DNA of 64,000 nucleotides from Nitrosospira sp. Is2 (lineage in GTDB: Bacteria; Pseudomonadota; Gammaproteobacteria; Burkholderiales; Nitrosomonadaceae), in contig NZ_CP137134.1 of NCBI RefSeq assembly GCF_033095785.1, positions 3,472,001 to 3,536,000 of the forward strand, given 5' to 3'. Under the pieces are notes generated by a model. It was not told where the DNA came from and did no database searches. It worked only from the letters and a program-made list of their open reading frames with translations. Both the position numbers and the translations under genes were made by a program. Below, piece after piece: positions 7,843-17,241 of this stretch. Numbering within the stretch: position 1 is the stretch's first letter; every line of letters begins with the position of its first letter.

Positions 7843-9942
7843 TCAGGCCCGCCGCTGAAGCAGCACGAACGACCGCTGCACGACCGACAGCGTAGCGCCG
7901 GCTTCGAGCGCGGCCCCATCCTCCGACCATCCTTCCGCCGTATCGAACACTTTCACCCAGCCCATGCCCCAGCGGTTGGGCGGCAGGATGAAATCCACGT
8001 CTTCGAAGTGCGCGTTGAAGATCAGGTAGAAACTGTCGTCCGTGACGGGTTCGCCGCGGGCATTGGGGTTGGGGAAGTTTTCACCGTTGATGAAAATCCC
8101 CAGGCTCTGCACCACCCCCCCTTCCCATAACTGCTCGCTCGCCTGCTCACCGCACGGATCGAACCAGGCGATGTCGTCCTTGCCCTCGCCATGAATAGCC
8201 TGCCCCTGGAACCAGCGGCGGCGGCGAAAGACGGGGTGAGCGCGGCGGAACTGAATCAAGCGGCATGCGAAGTCCCGCAAGTCCTTATCCACATGATCCC
8301 AGTCCAGCCAGGAGATTTCATTGTCCTGGCAGTAGGCGTTATTGTTTCCCCGCTGGGTGCGCCCTGCCTCGTCCCCCGCGACCAGCATCGGGACACCCTG
8401 GGACAGCATCAAAGTGGCCAGAAAATTCCGTTGCTGCCGGGCGCGAAGGGCGAGCACATCTGGATCGCTGATAGACCCCTCGACGCCACAGTTCCAGGAA
8501 CGGTTGTCGTCGCTGCCATCGCGGTTGTCCTCGCCGTTGGCCTCATTATGTTTCTCGTTGTAGGACACCAGGTCGCGCAGAGTGAAACCGTCGTGCGCGG
8601 TGACGAAGTTGATGCTGGCGAACGGACGGCGCGAATTGCCCGCGTAGAGGTCGGGGCTGCCGGTGAAGCGATAGGCGAACTCGGTCAGGGTGGGTTCCTG
8701 CGTCCGCCAGAAGTTTCGTATGCAGTCGCGGTACTTGCCGTTCCATTCGGACCAGCCCGACGGGAAATTGCCAACCTGATACCCCCCTTCGCCTAGATCC
8801 CAGGGTTCGGCGATCAGCTTCACCTGGTTCGTGACCGGATCCTGCTGGATGATATCGAAAAAGGCGTTCAGCATCTGTACCTCGTGCAGTTCGCGCGCCA
8901 GGGCCGAAGCCAGGTCGAAGCGAAAGCCATCCACGTGCATTTCCAGCACCCAGTACCGCAGTGAATCCATGATCAGTTGCAATACGTGGGGCTGGCGCAT
9001 GTTGAGGCAGTTGCCGGTGCCAGTGTAATCCCGGTAGTAACGCCGGTCCTCCATCAACTGGTAGTAATAGGCGTTATCGATCCCGCGCAGGCTCAGCACC
9101 GGACCCAGGTGGTTGCCTTCGCCGGTATGGTTGTAGACCACATCGAGGATAACCTCAATACCGGCCTGGTGCAGCCCCTTTACCATCTGCTTGAACTCCG
9201 CGGCGGCGGCGCCCGGCCGCTTGTCGGCGGCATACGCGCCATGCGGAGCGAAGTAGCAGATGGAGTTATAGCCCCAGTAGTTGCTCAACCCCTGGTCCAG
9301 CAGGTGCTTGTCGTTCGCGAAATAGTGCACCGGCATCAGCTCGACAGCAGTGACGCCAAGTTTCTTCAGGTATTCAATCGACTCGGAATGGGCTAGTCCC
9401 GCATATGTACCGCGCAATTCGGGCGGAATGTCGGGGTGGCGCGCAGTAAAACCCTTTACATGCGTCTCATAGATGATCGTTTCGTTCCAGGGCCGTTGCA
9501 ACTGACGATCGCCAGTCCAGTCGAAGAAGGGCTGGTGGACGATGCAGCGGGGCATAAAGGGTGCGCTGTCCCCGCCATTGGCTGCGTTGGGATCGGCATT
9601 GAAATGGTAGGGAAATACAGCTTGGTCCCACGCAATATCGCCATAGACGCCCTTTGCATAGGGGTCGAGCAGGAGCTTCCCGGGATCGCACCTGTTGCCC
9701 TGCTCCGGCGCCCATGGGCCGTGCACGCGGAAGCCGTAGCGTTGCCCCGGTTCCACGCCGGGGAGATAGCCATGCCAGCAGTGGCCGGTGACCTCCGGCA
9801 ATGCCACCCGCGTTTCGCGGCCTGCCTCATCGAACAGGCACAACTCGACACGCTCGGCCACTTCCGAAAATACCGAAAAGTTCGTCCCCGCGCCATCATA
9901 GGTCGCGCCAAGCGGATACGGGGTGCCGGGCCAGACTTTCAT
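7843..9942 (-). CDS. glgX: Glycogen debranching enzyme GlgX/TreX
   Basis: A 699-residue GH13 isoamylase-type enzyme that hydrolyses alpha-1,6 branches of glycogen or limit dextrin in the cytosol, supplying linear chains to MalQ-TreY and TreZ. The N-terminal CBM48 region shows GTNFSVFSEVAERVELCLFD. The barrel shows DVVYNHTGEGN, DGFRFDLASAL with the nucleophile Asp, LIAEPWDLGEGGYQVG with the acid/base Glu, and TAHDGFTLRDLVSYNEKHN. The length matches the family. It converges on treZ/treY and is separately transcribed from its own upstream region (9943-10049), which it shares with the end of katE. Confidence 0.96.
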   Translation of the reverse strand: MKVWPGTPYPLGATYDGAGTNFSVFSEVAERVELCLFDEAGRETRVALPEVTGHCWHGYLPGVEPGQRYGFRVHGPWAPEQGNRCDPGKLLLDPYAKGVYGDIAWDQAVFPYHFNADPNAANGGDSAPFMPRCIVHQPFFDWTGDRQLQRPWNETIIYETHVKGFTARHPDIPPELRGTYAGLAHSESIEYLKKLGVTAVELMPVHYFANDKHLLDQGLSNYWGYNSICYFAPHGAYAADKRPGAAAAEFKQMVKGLHQAGIEVILDVVYNHTGEGNHLGPVLSLRGIDNAYYYQLMEDRRYYRDYTGTGNCLNMRQPHVLQLIMDSLRYWVLEMHVDGFRFDLASALARELHEVQMLNAFFDIIQQDPVTNQVKLIAEPWDLGEGGYQVGNFPSGWSEWNGKYRDCIRNFWRTQEPTLTEFAYRFTGSPDLYAGNSRRPFASINFVTAHDGFTLRDLVSYNEKHNEANGEDNRDGSDDNRSWNCGVEGSISDPDVLALRARQQRNFLATLMLSQGVPMLVAGDEAGRTQRGNNNAYCQDNEISWLDWDHVDKDLRDFACRLIQFRRAHPVFRRRRWFQGQAIHGEGKDDIAWFDPCGEQASEQLWEGGVVQSLGIFINGENFPNPNARGEPVTDDSFYLIFNAHFEDVDFILPPNRWGMGWVKVFDTAEGWSEDGAALEAGATLSVVQRSFVLLQRRA

Positions 9943-10049
9943 TCGAAGGGCTGGCCCCAGGGCCTTGAAGACTGCTCACATCGCATGAAGCAATGATAAC
10001 AGTGTTCAACGGCCGTGTTGAGTCCCTCCGCGTCCGGTTCCCTCGCTCT

Positions 10050-12419
10050 CTAGACCTGCGGGGGGTCTGTCTCCCTGGCGAAATGACGGTGGGCGGCGAT
10101 TGCTTCCACGAACTGCGGCAGGACATCGTCGAAGTTCTCATCCTGGAAGTAAAGCACGCCCGAATCCAGCTCGCCGGAGGGAAGCACGAGCTTTACGCCT
10201 GCCCGCTCTGCCAGCGCCCTGCCATTGCCCAGAACCAGGATCGGCTTGCAATGACGGTATTGCTGGCCGATAAATTCGAGCACCGGGCCTGTGCTGGCCA
10301 AGACTCTCATGTCCTCGTGTCCGCCGGGCACCACCAGGGCATCAAAGAGCACGGAAGGCATGGCCTCTACCGTAACATCCACCTCGATCTGATTCCCATC
10401 CGTGCTTTGGACCCGTCCCAGCCGAACGCCGACGAAACGAGGCACCGCTTCCTCCCTGGCAAGCCCGGCATGGATCGCTCTTGCTCTCGCGCCGTTCACC
10501 CCGTCGGCAACCAGAATGGCGACCCTGCGCATGCGGATATTGCGTTCGCCGGGCCGGGCAAAAAGCGAGAGCGCGGGAGAGGATTCGACCTCGGGTACGA
10601 CGCGCGTTTGCAAGGCTTTAGGCTGGGCCGGCGGCAGGTCGATGCCCAGTCCCAGCGCGACCGCTTCCGCGAGCTCCAGGGAAACGTTTACCAGCACCGA
10701 CACCATGCGCTGCCGTATCGCCGGGGTTTGCACCCGCGTCAACTCGAAGCGGAAAGCCCTGATGATGTGCGCCTTTTCCACGGGCGTCTGGCTGTTCCAG
10801 AACAACGTTGCCTGGGTGTAATGGTCCGCGAAACGCTCGGGACTGCCGCGCACCTTGTCCCCGGCCAGGGGCTCGCGATAGGAGGAAAAACCGGCCGCGC
10901 CCGCCTGGAACGGACATCCGCCGCCGAGAGAATTCGGCTCATAGGCAACGCGTCCCCGGTTGATGGCTTGCCGGTGCATGCCGTCGCGCTGGTTGTTGTA
11001 GACTTGCGCGACCGGCGAATTGATGGGGATTTCATGGAAATTGGGCCCGCCCAGCCGCGAGATCTGGGTATCCACGTATGAGTGGATGCGGCCGGCCAGC
11101 AAGGGGTCGTTGGTGAAATCGAGCCCGGGAACGATATGCGCGGCGCAGAACGCCACCTGCTCCGTTTCAGCGAAAAAGTTGTCCGGATTGCGGTTGAGAA
11201 CCATCTTGCCCACGGTCCGAACCGGAACCAGCTCTTCCGGGATGATCTTAGTGGCGTCGAGCACGTCGAAGCTGAATTTTTCCGCCTGTTCCTCGGTAAA
11301 AATCTGCATGCCCAGCTCATATTCCGGAAATGCCCCGCACTCGATGGCTTCCCAAAGATCGCGACGGTGAAAATCCGGATCGGCACCGCTGATCTTGACC
11401 GCTTCGTCCCAGTCAAGCGAATGCGTCCCTGCCAGCGGACGCCAGTGGAATTTCACGAAGTGCGAGCCACCATCCGCCGCAATCAGGCGGAAAGTGTGCA
11501 CGCCGAAACCCTGCATCATCCGGTAGCTGCGCGGTACCGCCCGGTCCGACATGACCCACATCATCATGTGGGCCGATTCAGGCATCAGCGAGATGAAATC
11601 CCACAAGGTGTCGTGCGCGGTGGAGGCTTGCGGCATCGCAAAATGGGGCTCGGGTTTGGCTGCATGCACCAGGTCCGGGAATTTTATCGCGTCCTGGATG
11701 AAAAACACGGGAATATTGTTTCCCACCAGGTCCCAGTTACCTTCGTCAGTATAGAACTTGACCGCGAAGCCCCGCACGTCGCGGACAGTATCCGCCGAGC
11801 CGCGCTCGCCGATCACCGTCGAGAACCGCACGAAGACGGGCGTCTTCTTGCCCTCTTCGGCAAACAGCGTCGCCCGGGTGTATCGCTCCAGCGACTCATA
11901 ACACTCGAAATACCCATGGGCCGCAGAGCCACGCGCATGCACGATGCGCTCGGGTATGCGTTCGTGGTCGAAATGCGTGATCTTCTCGCGCAGAATGAAA
12001 TCCTCCAGCAGCGCCGGGCCGCGCAGCCCCGCCTTCAATGAATGCTGGTTGTCCGCCACCGGGACCCCCTGATTGGTGGTCAGCGCGCGGCCGCTCGAGT
12101 CTGCGCGTACCCGGTCAAGCGACTCATTGGTGGCATTGAAGCCCAGTTGCGGCTCCCCCATGCCGGTCTTGTCGGAACTGGTGTCCTCGGTCAAGGTGCT
12201 GCCGGTCGCGTTCGGGTCGGATGGTTCCACTGTTTGCCCTTTTTCCGGTGCGGGGGAGACCTCGCCATACTCAAGCGCCTTGTTGGCGTTGTAGGGCATG
12301 GCCGCGGCGAGTTCCTGAGCTGCCGCGAGCTTTGCAGTGAACTCGTTTGCCGGCGTTCCGTCCGGGCGTGACGGGCCGCTCACGGTTGAGCGATTGTCAT
12401 TTTCATTAGCAGTTTCCAT
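10050..12419 (-). CDS. katE: Large-subunit monofunctional catalase HPII
   Basis: A heme catalase that dismutates H2O2. It has 789 residues, slightly longer than E. coli HPII (753). The N-terminal tail is disordered and polar. The catalase core carries the active-site His in VHARGSAAHGYFE, FSTVIGERGSADTVRD, FFIQDAIKFPDLVHA and the heme-side Tyr region RIHSYVDTQISRLGG. The C-terminal 150 residues are the DJ-1/PfpI-like flavodoxin fold found only in large catalases (VAILVADGVNGA, LVVPGGHED). A good ribosome site, AAAGGA, precedes the ATG. The stress-gene neighbourhood fits stationary-phase or oxidative control, but no regulator site is evident. Confidence 0.96.
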   Translation of the reverse strand: METANENDNRSTVSGPSRPDGTPANEFTAKLAAAQELAAAMPYNANKALEYGEVSPAPEKGQTVEPSDPNATGSTLTEDTSSDKTGMGEPQLGFNATNESLDRVRADSSGRALTTNQGVPVADNQHSLKAGLRGPALLEDFILREKITHFDHERIPERIVHARGSAAHGYFECYESLERYTRATLFAEEGKKTPVFVRFSTVIGERGSADTVRDVRGFAVKFYTDEGNWDLVGNNIPVFFIQDAIKFPDLVHAAKPEPHFAMPQASTAHDTLWDFISLMPESAHMMMWVMSDRAVPRSYRMMQGFGVHTFRLIAADGGSHFVKFHWRPLAGTHSLDWDEAVKISGADPDFHRRDLWEAIECGAFPEYELGMQIFTEEQAEKFSFDVLDATKIIPEELVPVRTVGKMVLNRNPDNFFAETEQVAFCAAHIVPGLDFTNDPLLAGRIHSYVDTQISRLGGPNFHEIPINSPVAQVYNNQRDGMHRQAINRGRVAYEPNSLGGGCPFQAGAAGFSSYREPLAGDKVRGSPERFADHYTQATLFWNSQTPVEKAHIIRAFRFELTRVQTPAIRQRMVSVLVNVSLELAEAVALGLGIDLPPAQPKALQTRVVPEVESSPALSLFARPGERNIRMRRVAILVADGVNGARARAIHAGLAREEAVPRFVGVRLGRVQSTDGNQIEVDVTVEAMPSVLFDALVVPGGHEDMRVLASTGPVLEFIGQQYRHCKPILVLGNGRALAERAGVKLVLPSGELDSGVLYFQDENFDDVLPQFVEAIAAHRHFARETDPPQV

Positions 12420-12790
12420 AGTGATCCTTTCAAAAAGATGAATTGAACTGGCAGGGTTTAGCTGGATAAGCAGGGTTTACTGGGGTGCGTTTGCTGAGGT
12501 GCGGGTAAGACCCTGATGATGAGGTCTTTTTCTGTCGCCTTCAGTGCGGCATCGAACATACCTCATCAGCATCGTGAATACGCGCGCGCGTCCTTCCTGT
12601 CCGTCGCATGCAGAGACACCACGCCTGGCTTTGTGCCTTGCCGTACGGAATCCAGCTAGCGCCGGGCATATGCTTCGATCACCGTGCAAGAGAGTGACCG
12701 TTAAAGAAAGCGCGCGAGCATCCATTCCAATCCTGTTCATGTTCGCGAGTTATTGAAGAGATAAACATTAAAGATAAAGCGAGCATAACA
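12420..12790. other. Divergent intergenic region katE / flavoprotein
   Basis: About 370 bases between divergent katE and the flavoprotein gene. It should hold both promoters. Frames here are short, lack ribosome sites and overlap one another on both strands. I see no convincing -35/-10 pair, OxyR-like site or RNA structure. Confidence 0.5.
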
Positions 12791-13801
12791 ATGTCAGCCG
12801 TGCCACCCCCGCGCAATCCACCTTCCCCCAGCCGCGGCCAGAACGACAATTACGGCCGCGACCTCAATGGCGGCAAGGACTGCCTGATCATCGGCGGAGG
12901 ACCGGCGGGGCTGACGGCGGCGGTTTATCTCGCCCGCTTTCGGCGCAAGGTCGTGGTGATCGATAGCGGGTGCAGCCGCGCGTCGCTTATACCCGCAAGT
13001 CACAATTGTCCCGGCTTTCCGGACGGGGTCGGGGGTGAGGAACTGCTTGAGCGTCTCCGCTGCCAGGCGGCGCATTACGAGGTGGAGATCGAAGCTGCCG
13101 AAATCTCGGCCCTGAAACGTGAAGGAAATGTATTCGAAGCGATGCGGGCTGGAGACGGCGGAGGTTTCCTCCTTGACGATTTGCCTGCGCTTCGCGCATC
13201 CACGGTTCTGCTCGCAACCGGCACCGCCGACGTCGTGCACAACATTCCCAACTGGACCGAAGGCGTTCGACGCGGCCTGGTTCGTCTATGCCCGATTTGC
13301 GACGCGTATGAAGCGAGAGACCAGGCAATAGCGGTCATGTCGAGCTCGGCCAGGGATGGCGTAAGCCATGCCTTGTTCCTGCAAACCTACTCACGAAAAA
13401 TCACGCTTATATACATGGGCGATACCACGTTCCCACCAGCAGAGCGGAAAAAGTTGCGGCAGGCGCGAATCGATGTGATCGAGGATGCGCAGGCGGAAGT
13501 GTCGATAACCGGGCAGCCCCGGGCAGCGATCCGCCTTTCAGGCGGGAAAGAAGTCTTTTTCGACGTCATCTACCCAATGCTGGGGGAGAGCCCGAGATCG
13601 GAGCTTGCCATCCGACTGGGCGCCAGGCGCAACAAATGTGGAAACCTGATCGTCGACCGCCATCAGCGCACGACCGTGCCGGGGTTATATGCCGCCGGCG
13701 ACGTGGTCAATGAATTGAGCCAGATCAGCGTCGCCATGGGCCATGCCGCCATTGCCGCGACCGACATACACAACTGGTTGAGCAAGGGTCTGGGGGTCTG
13801 A
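12791..13801 (+). CDS. Thioredoxin-reductase-like FAD oxidoreductase
   Basis: A 336-residue class II pyridine-nucleotide disulfide oxidoreductase-like protein. The FAD-binding Rossmann motif is CLIIGGGPAGLTAAVYLARF (about 33-52), and the C-terminal FAD motif is TTVPGLYAAGDVVNELSQ. The redox pair is C167-P-I-C170, in place of the usual CAxC of thioredoxin reductase. The second nucleotide-binding domain normally has GGGNSA, but the matching region here reads IAVMSSSARDGVSHALFL, so NAD(P)H binding may be altered or lost. Its position opposite katE suggests a role in redox stress. It could be a ferredoxin-type or glutaredoxin-type reductase rather than TrxB. Confidence 0.82.
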   Translation: MSAVPPPRNPPSPSRGQNDNYGRDLNGGKDCLIIGGGPAGLTAAVYLARFRRKVVVIDSGCSRASLIPASHNCPGFPDGVGGEELLERLRCQAAHYEVEIEAAEISALKREGNVFEAMRAGDGGGFLLDDLPALRASTVLLATGTADVVHNIPNWTEGVRRGLVRLCPICDAYEARDQAIAVMSSSARDGVSHALFLQTYSRKITLIYMGDTTFPPAERKKLRQARIDVIEDAQAEVSITGQPRAAIRLSGGKEVFFDVIYPMLGESPRSELAIRLGARRNKCGNLIVDRHQRTTVPGLYAAGDVVNELSQISVAMGHAAIAATDIHNWLSKGLGV

Positions 13802-13901
13802 CCGCCTGTTACGCATCATTGGCCCCGGCCGCCCAACCTTCATGGCGCCTTCGGAACCGCTCTGGCGATTGAACCCGGAAGCGAGCGCCATGAGGTCACC
13901 C

Positions 13902-14390
13902 TTACTGCGCAGTCTTATACCCGGACGGGGGCCAGAGCAACTTGATTTTCCTGTTCTGCCCTTTTACAAGCTTCAGCTCCCGATGAAGCGTGACCGACTC
14001 ATGGGTGGCGTATAGGGAATATCTGTCCGGAGCAAGCCTTATCAGCATATAAGGCCCTTCCGCGTTCGCCTCCAGCACCACGTTTCCCCATTTGTCCTTG
14101 ATTGTGACCTTCGCATCGCTGATGTACTCGGCACGCGGAGTATCAGCCTGTACAAACTCAAGCATCAATGGCCACGAACTTCCTTCCTTCTTTATCGCCT
14201 CGGATTCGTCCAGGCCTATTCCTCCCGTCATGAATTCCGTTTGGCCCTGCGACTGAACCGGCGGCAGCGAGGGGCTTGCAGCCGGAGAACCCGCTGCGGG
14301 CTCATCCGCCTCGGCGAAACCCGGAGTGACGACAGCACCAGCCAGAATCAAGGCCAGCATCATTTTTCGAACAAATTTTATAGGGTGCAT
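13902..14390 (-). CDS. Exported protein with a carboxypeptidase-regulatory-like beta domain
   Basis: The protein from the internal ATG (MHPIKFVRKMM) has a signal peptide ending near GFAEADE, then a Pro/Ser/Gln-rich linker. A C-terminal domain of about 90 residues resembles a CarboxypepD_reg-like beta sandwich (DAKVTIKDKWGNVVLEA, LAPDRYSLYATHES, LVKGQNRKIKLLWP). It is probably periplasmic. A longer frame starts at 14498, but its extra 36 residues do not look like a signal peptide. The family is not firmly recognised and the function is unknown. Confidence 0.6.
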   Translation of the reverse strand: MHPIKFVRKMMLALILAGAVVTPGFAEADEPAAGSPAASPSLPPVQSQGQTEFMTGGIGLDESEAIKKEGSSWPLMLEFVQADTPRAEYISDAKVTIKDKWGNVVLEANAEGPYMLIRLAPDRYSLYATHESVTLHRELKLVKGQNRKIKLLWPPSGYKTAQ

Positions 14391-14513
14391 ATGATGAGTC
14401 TCATTTGAACCGGTTGAGCTATAAGGCGGGTTTTCCGGAACAGACCACGGCGTTCGTATAAAAGCGCAATAAAAAGCGAGGAAGCGCGATGCGAGCATCC
14501 TTGCATCACCGCT

Positions 14514-14876
14514 TCATTTTTTCTTTTTTCTTGCCTGCTCAGGCACATCCGATGTTTTTTCCGACCCAGGCACGTCCGATTTCACGATGTCCGATGGAAT
14601 GCCTCGGCGGTCGGTGTCTTTCAGGCCATGCTCCGTGTCTTCCGCGGCCTGCCCGATGACGGCACGGGACATCTCATTTTCATTCGGTTGGCTCGTGCCC
14701 GCCGGTTTAGTGGTCTGGTCGCGCTCGTGCGGCATAAGTGTTTCTTCCTCTGACACTGACGGGTTCAGCGGTTTTTGGTCCGCATGCGGGCCGGTCAGTT
14801 CGACTCGCTCTGTCAGCATCCCAGTTTCCTTGCGAGGTCCTGATTTTGCGGGTGGTTTGTTGCGTGAATTGGACAT
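14514..14876 (-). CDS. Small hydrophilic, probably disordered protein
   Basis: About 120 residues, very polar and charged (MSNSRNKPPAKSG, LMPHERDQTTK, GLKDTDRRGIPSDI), ending in a lysine run. It has no signal peptide, membrane segment or cysteine. It resembles the short hydrophilic hypothetical proteins found near stress genes in Burkholderiales and Nitrosomonadales, by recall only. The internal Met is preferred as start. The function is unknown. Confidence 0.55.
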   Translation of the reverse strand: MSNSRNKPPAKSGPRKETGMLTERVELTGPHADQKPLNPSVSEEETLMPHERDQTTKPAGTSQPNENEMSRAVIGQAAEDTEHGLKDTDRRGIPSDIVKSDVPGSEKTSDVPEQARKKKK

Positions 14877-15170
14877 TAGGGTACTCCCTCTGCTCATTAA
14901 TCGATCTGCTCAATCATTATGTGACAGGAATGATGCTAACAAAAAACATCAAAAAAAAATATTGCCAAAAAAAACATTACCCAAAAAAAACATCGCCAGC
15001 ACTCGCCCAGCTCGCTTAGGCACCGCGGCAAATACGCGCCCATACGCTGCCATACCGCCCGAAGGGCGAGAGAGAGGGGGAATTTGGCTATGTTCGGTAC
15101 CGAACGGCAGTCGCCTCCCCCGAATCGCCACCATTCGCCCCTCGTACTATCAACAATCGGAGGTGTCATC

Positions 15171-15740
15171 ATGCAAAACCTGCTTTCCAACTCATGGAAG
15201 GGATTGGCGTGGCGCGGCGCCGTTTCCCTGTTGTTCGGCATCCTGGCGGCGATCTGGCCCGGGCTTACCCTGCTTTGGCTGTTGGCCCTGTTCGCGGTTT
15301 ATGCGTTTATCAGCGGATTTGCATCAGCGAGCGCTGCGATAAAAAACCGGCACACCAACAGCGATTGGTGGCTGCTTCTGCTCCTAGGCTTGATGAGCGT
15401 GGCCGCAGGTGCGGTTGCGATAATTTATCCAAACCTCACAGCGGTATTCCTGGTGCTTTTGATCGGCGCGACTGCCCTGGCGAGCGGGTTGGTCGATATC
15501 ATCATGGCCATTCGCTTGCGCAAGGTCATCGAAGGTGAAGCGTTATTATTTCTCAATGGCATCGTTTCTGTCGCCTTCGGGGTATTTGTGTTTTTCTTCC
15601 CCGGCGCCGGAGCACTGGCCCTGGTGTGGCTGATCAGCATCTACGCCATTTTTTCAGGCGTGCTGCTGCTTGCGCTGGCTTGGCGCGCGCGAGGCTGGGC
15701 CGAGGGTCACGGCACACCGCCCAGCACTCTTCCCGCGTAG
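15171..15740 (+). CDS. HdeD-family (DUF308) membrane protein
   Basis: A 189-residue inner-membrane protein with about six hydrophobic segments, beginning MQNLLSNSWKGLAWRGAVS. The repeated GILAAIWPGLTLLWL / GAVAIIYPNLTAVFL / GVFVFFFPGAGALALVWL pattern is typical of the HdeD/DUF308 family, whose E. coli member helps acid resistance. The ATG at 15171 is chosen because GGAGG lies 7 bases upstream; the earlier in-frame ATG (15084) lacks a ribosome site. An A-rich stretch (14940-14990) lies upstream and may aid the promoter. Confidence 0.88.
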   Translation: MQNLLSNSWKGLAWRGAVSLLFGILAAIWPGLTLLWLLALFAVYAFISGFASASAAIKNRHTNSDWWLLLLLGLMSVAAGAVAIIYPNLTAVFLVLLIGATALASGLVDIIMAIRLRKVIEGEALLFLNGIVSVAFGVFVFFFPGAGALALVWLISIYAIFSGVLLLALAWRARGWAEGHGTPPSTLPA

Positions 15741-15948
15741 GCTTGCTTGCCGGAGTCTCACCAGAGTTGCCGGAGCGCTATCGGTACCGGTAAAGCAATA
15801 AAGGGATAAAGGGAACATGGCAAAAGGGAACGCTACTGGAAAGACGCTCGGTTCGGTATGAGACACGTATATGAGGCCCGGGCGTCAACCATCAGCGCTG
15901 CCAGCCATGCTGGTGCATTTCAGGAACAAATTTCGACAGGAGCAAACC

Positions 15949-16440
15949 ATGAACTGGAAACCCGTAAAAACGTTGGTCATATGCGCTGCTTGCAGCGCTG
16001 CATTGATGGGGGGCGCGATGGCCCAGCAGCAAAAGGACAAGCCTGTGGAAAAGGATAAGGGCTCGGAATCCAAAACGAAAGAAGAGAAGGCGTTGATGCC
16101 TCCCGCGGTGGCCGGCAGGGTCATCCTTGGTGTCGAGGTAGTCGAGGCTGATCTCGTTGCCACGGGTTGGCGTGCCTCCAAGCTGATCGGCGCAACCGTA
16201 CACAACGAGTTCGATGAAAAAATCGGCAAAATCGAGGACGTGATAACCACTCCCAAGGGGGACCTGTCCGTGGCAGTTATCGAGGTAGGAACCTTCCTCG
16301 GCCTTGCCAAACACCGGGTCGCCATTCCCATACGCCAGTTCGAACGCCTCGCGCCAAAGGCGATTCTCCCCGGAGCGACCAAGGCCGCATTGAAAAACAT
16401 GCCAAAGTTTGAGTACGCCGCCTACGTCCCGGCCCCATGA
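15949..16440 (+). CDS. Exported PRC-barrel protein (copy 1)
   Basis: A 163-residue protein with a signal peptide ending near GGAMAQQQ, a Lys/Glu-rich spacer, then a PRC-barrel domain (GWRASKLIGATVHNE, KIGKIEDVITTPKGDLSVAVI, FLGLAKHRVAIPIRQF). PRC barrels act as small binding or assembly modules; this one should be periplasmic. AGGAG precedes the ATG. It is a paralogue of the gene at 17907, and the two also share similar untranslated leaders. The peroxiredoxin/DsbA-like pair lies between the copies. Confidence 0.85.
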   Translation: MNWKPVKTLVICAACSAALMGGAMAQQQKDKPVEKDKGSESKTKEEKALMPPAVAGRVILGVEVVEADLVATGWRASKLIGATVHNEFDEKIGKIEDVITTPKGDLSVAVIEVGTFLGLAKHRVAIPIRQFERLAPKAILPGATKAALKNMPKFEYAAYVPAP

Positions 16441-16577
16441 CGCATCCCGCCGGTTCGAGCACATCTTCAGCAACCCGACTCAACGATTCTGGTTCGGATT
16501 GACGAAGCCGTGCTCATGCCTCTGAAAATTCCCAGCAGCATTCATCGACGTCCGCAGGTTCATATCCGGGAGGCAAC

Positions 16578-16739
16578 GTGAGATCCGATAGTGAAATCAA
16601 ACAGGACGTGGAGTGGGAACTCAAGTGGGATCGCGAAATCGACGCCACCCATATCGCGGTGGCGGTAAAGGATGGCGTTGTTACCTGCAGGTACCGGCAC
16701 GCGAGTGGACGGCGGGTCCCTCGTTTGTTTCTCGTTTGA
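16578..16739 (+). pseudogene. Truncated BON-domain protein
   Basis: Starting at GTG 16578 after a GGAGG site, the first 35 residues match the start of a BON (OsmY-like) domain: RSDSEIKQDVEWELKWD, then IDATHIAVAVKDGVVT. The expected continuation (L-x-G-x-V) is replaced by unrelated residues from about 16686, and the frame stops at 16739. It is therefore a fragment left by a deletion, with its ribosome site intact. Confidence 0.65.
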
Positions 16740-16767
16740 CGTGAACATCAATGGAGGGCAGAACCTT

Positions 16768-17241
16768 ATGGAAGCATTAAAGGCGGGCACATCGGCTCCT
16801 GAATTCTCATTACCAAGTACGCCCGACCAGCGCGTCGCACTGTCCGAATTTCGCGGACGGCCTGTTGTACTGATTTTCTACCCGGCCGACTGGAGCCCGG
16901 TGTGCGGCGACGAACTCGCGCTGTTCAACGAGCTTCGCGATGAGTTCGCCAAATTCGACGCCTCGCTGCTGGGGATTTCCGTGGATGGCGCGTGGTGCCA
17001 TAACGCCTTCGCCAAAGACCGTGGCTACCGCATGACGCTCCTGGCCGATTTCGAACCCAAGGGCGAAGTTGCGCGCCAGTACGGTGTCTACCGAAGCAAG
17101 GAAGGGGTAAGCGAGCGTGCCCTTTTCGTCATCAAGCCCGATGGTGTGGTCCATTGGAGCCACGTCTCGCCGATTGGCGTTAACCCGGGCGCGGACGGCG
17201 TTTTGCGCGCCCTCGAATCACTTTCTGGGGGTACATCATGA
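16768..17241 (+). CDS. Peroxiredoxin (AhpC/TSA family)
   Basis: A 157-residue thioredoxin-fold peroxidase with APEFSLPSTPDQRVALSEF, the peroxidatic Cys in PADWSPVCGDE, LLGISVDGAWCHNAFA and LFVIKPDGVVHW. It should reduce peroxides using thiols. The Cys of the AWCHN segment could be the resolving Cys. The ATG at 16768 has GGAGGG 12 bases upstream; an earlier in-frame ATG would start inside the BON remnant. Its TGA overlaps the ATG of the next gene (ATGA), so the two are translationally coupled. Confidence 0.85.
   Translation: MEALKAGTSAPEFSLPSTPDQRVALSEFRGRPVVLIFYPADWSPVCGDELALFNELRDEFAKFDASLLGISVDGAWCHNAFAKDRGYRMTLLADFEPKGEVARQYGVYRSKEGVSERALFVIKPDGVVHWSHVSPIGVNPGADGVLRALESLSGGTS

Noticed and set aside
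9993..11081. 362-codon plus-strand open frame
   Set aside because: It is antisense to the C-terminal half of katE and has no recognisable domain.
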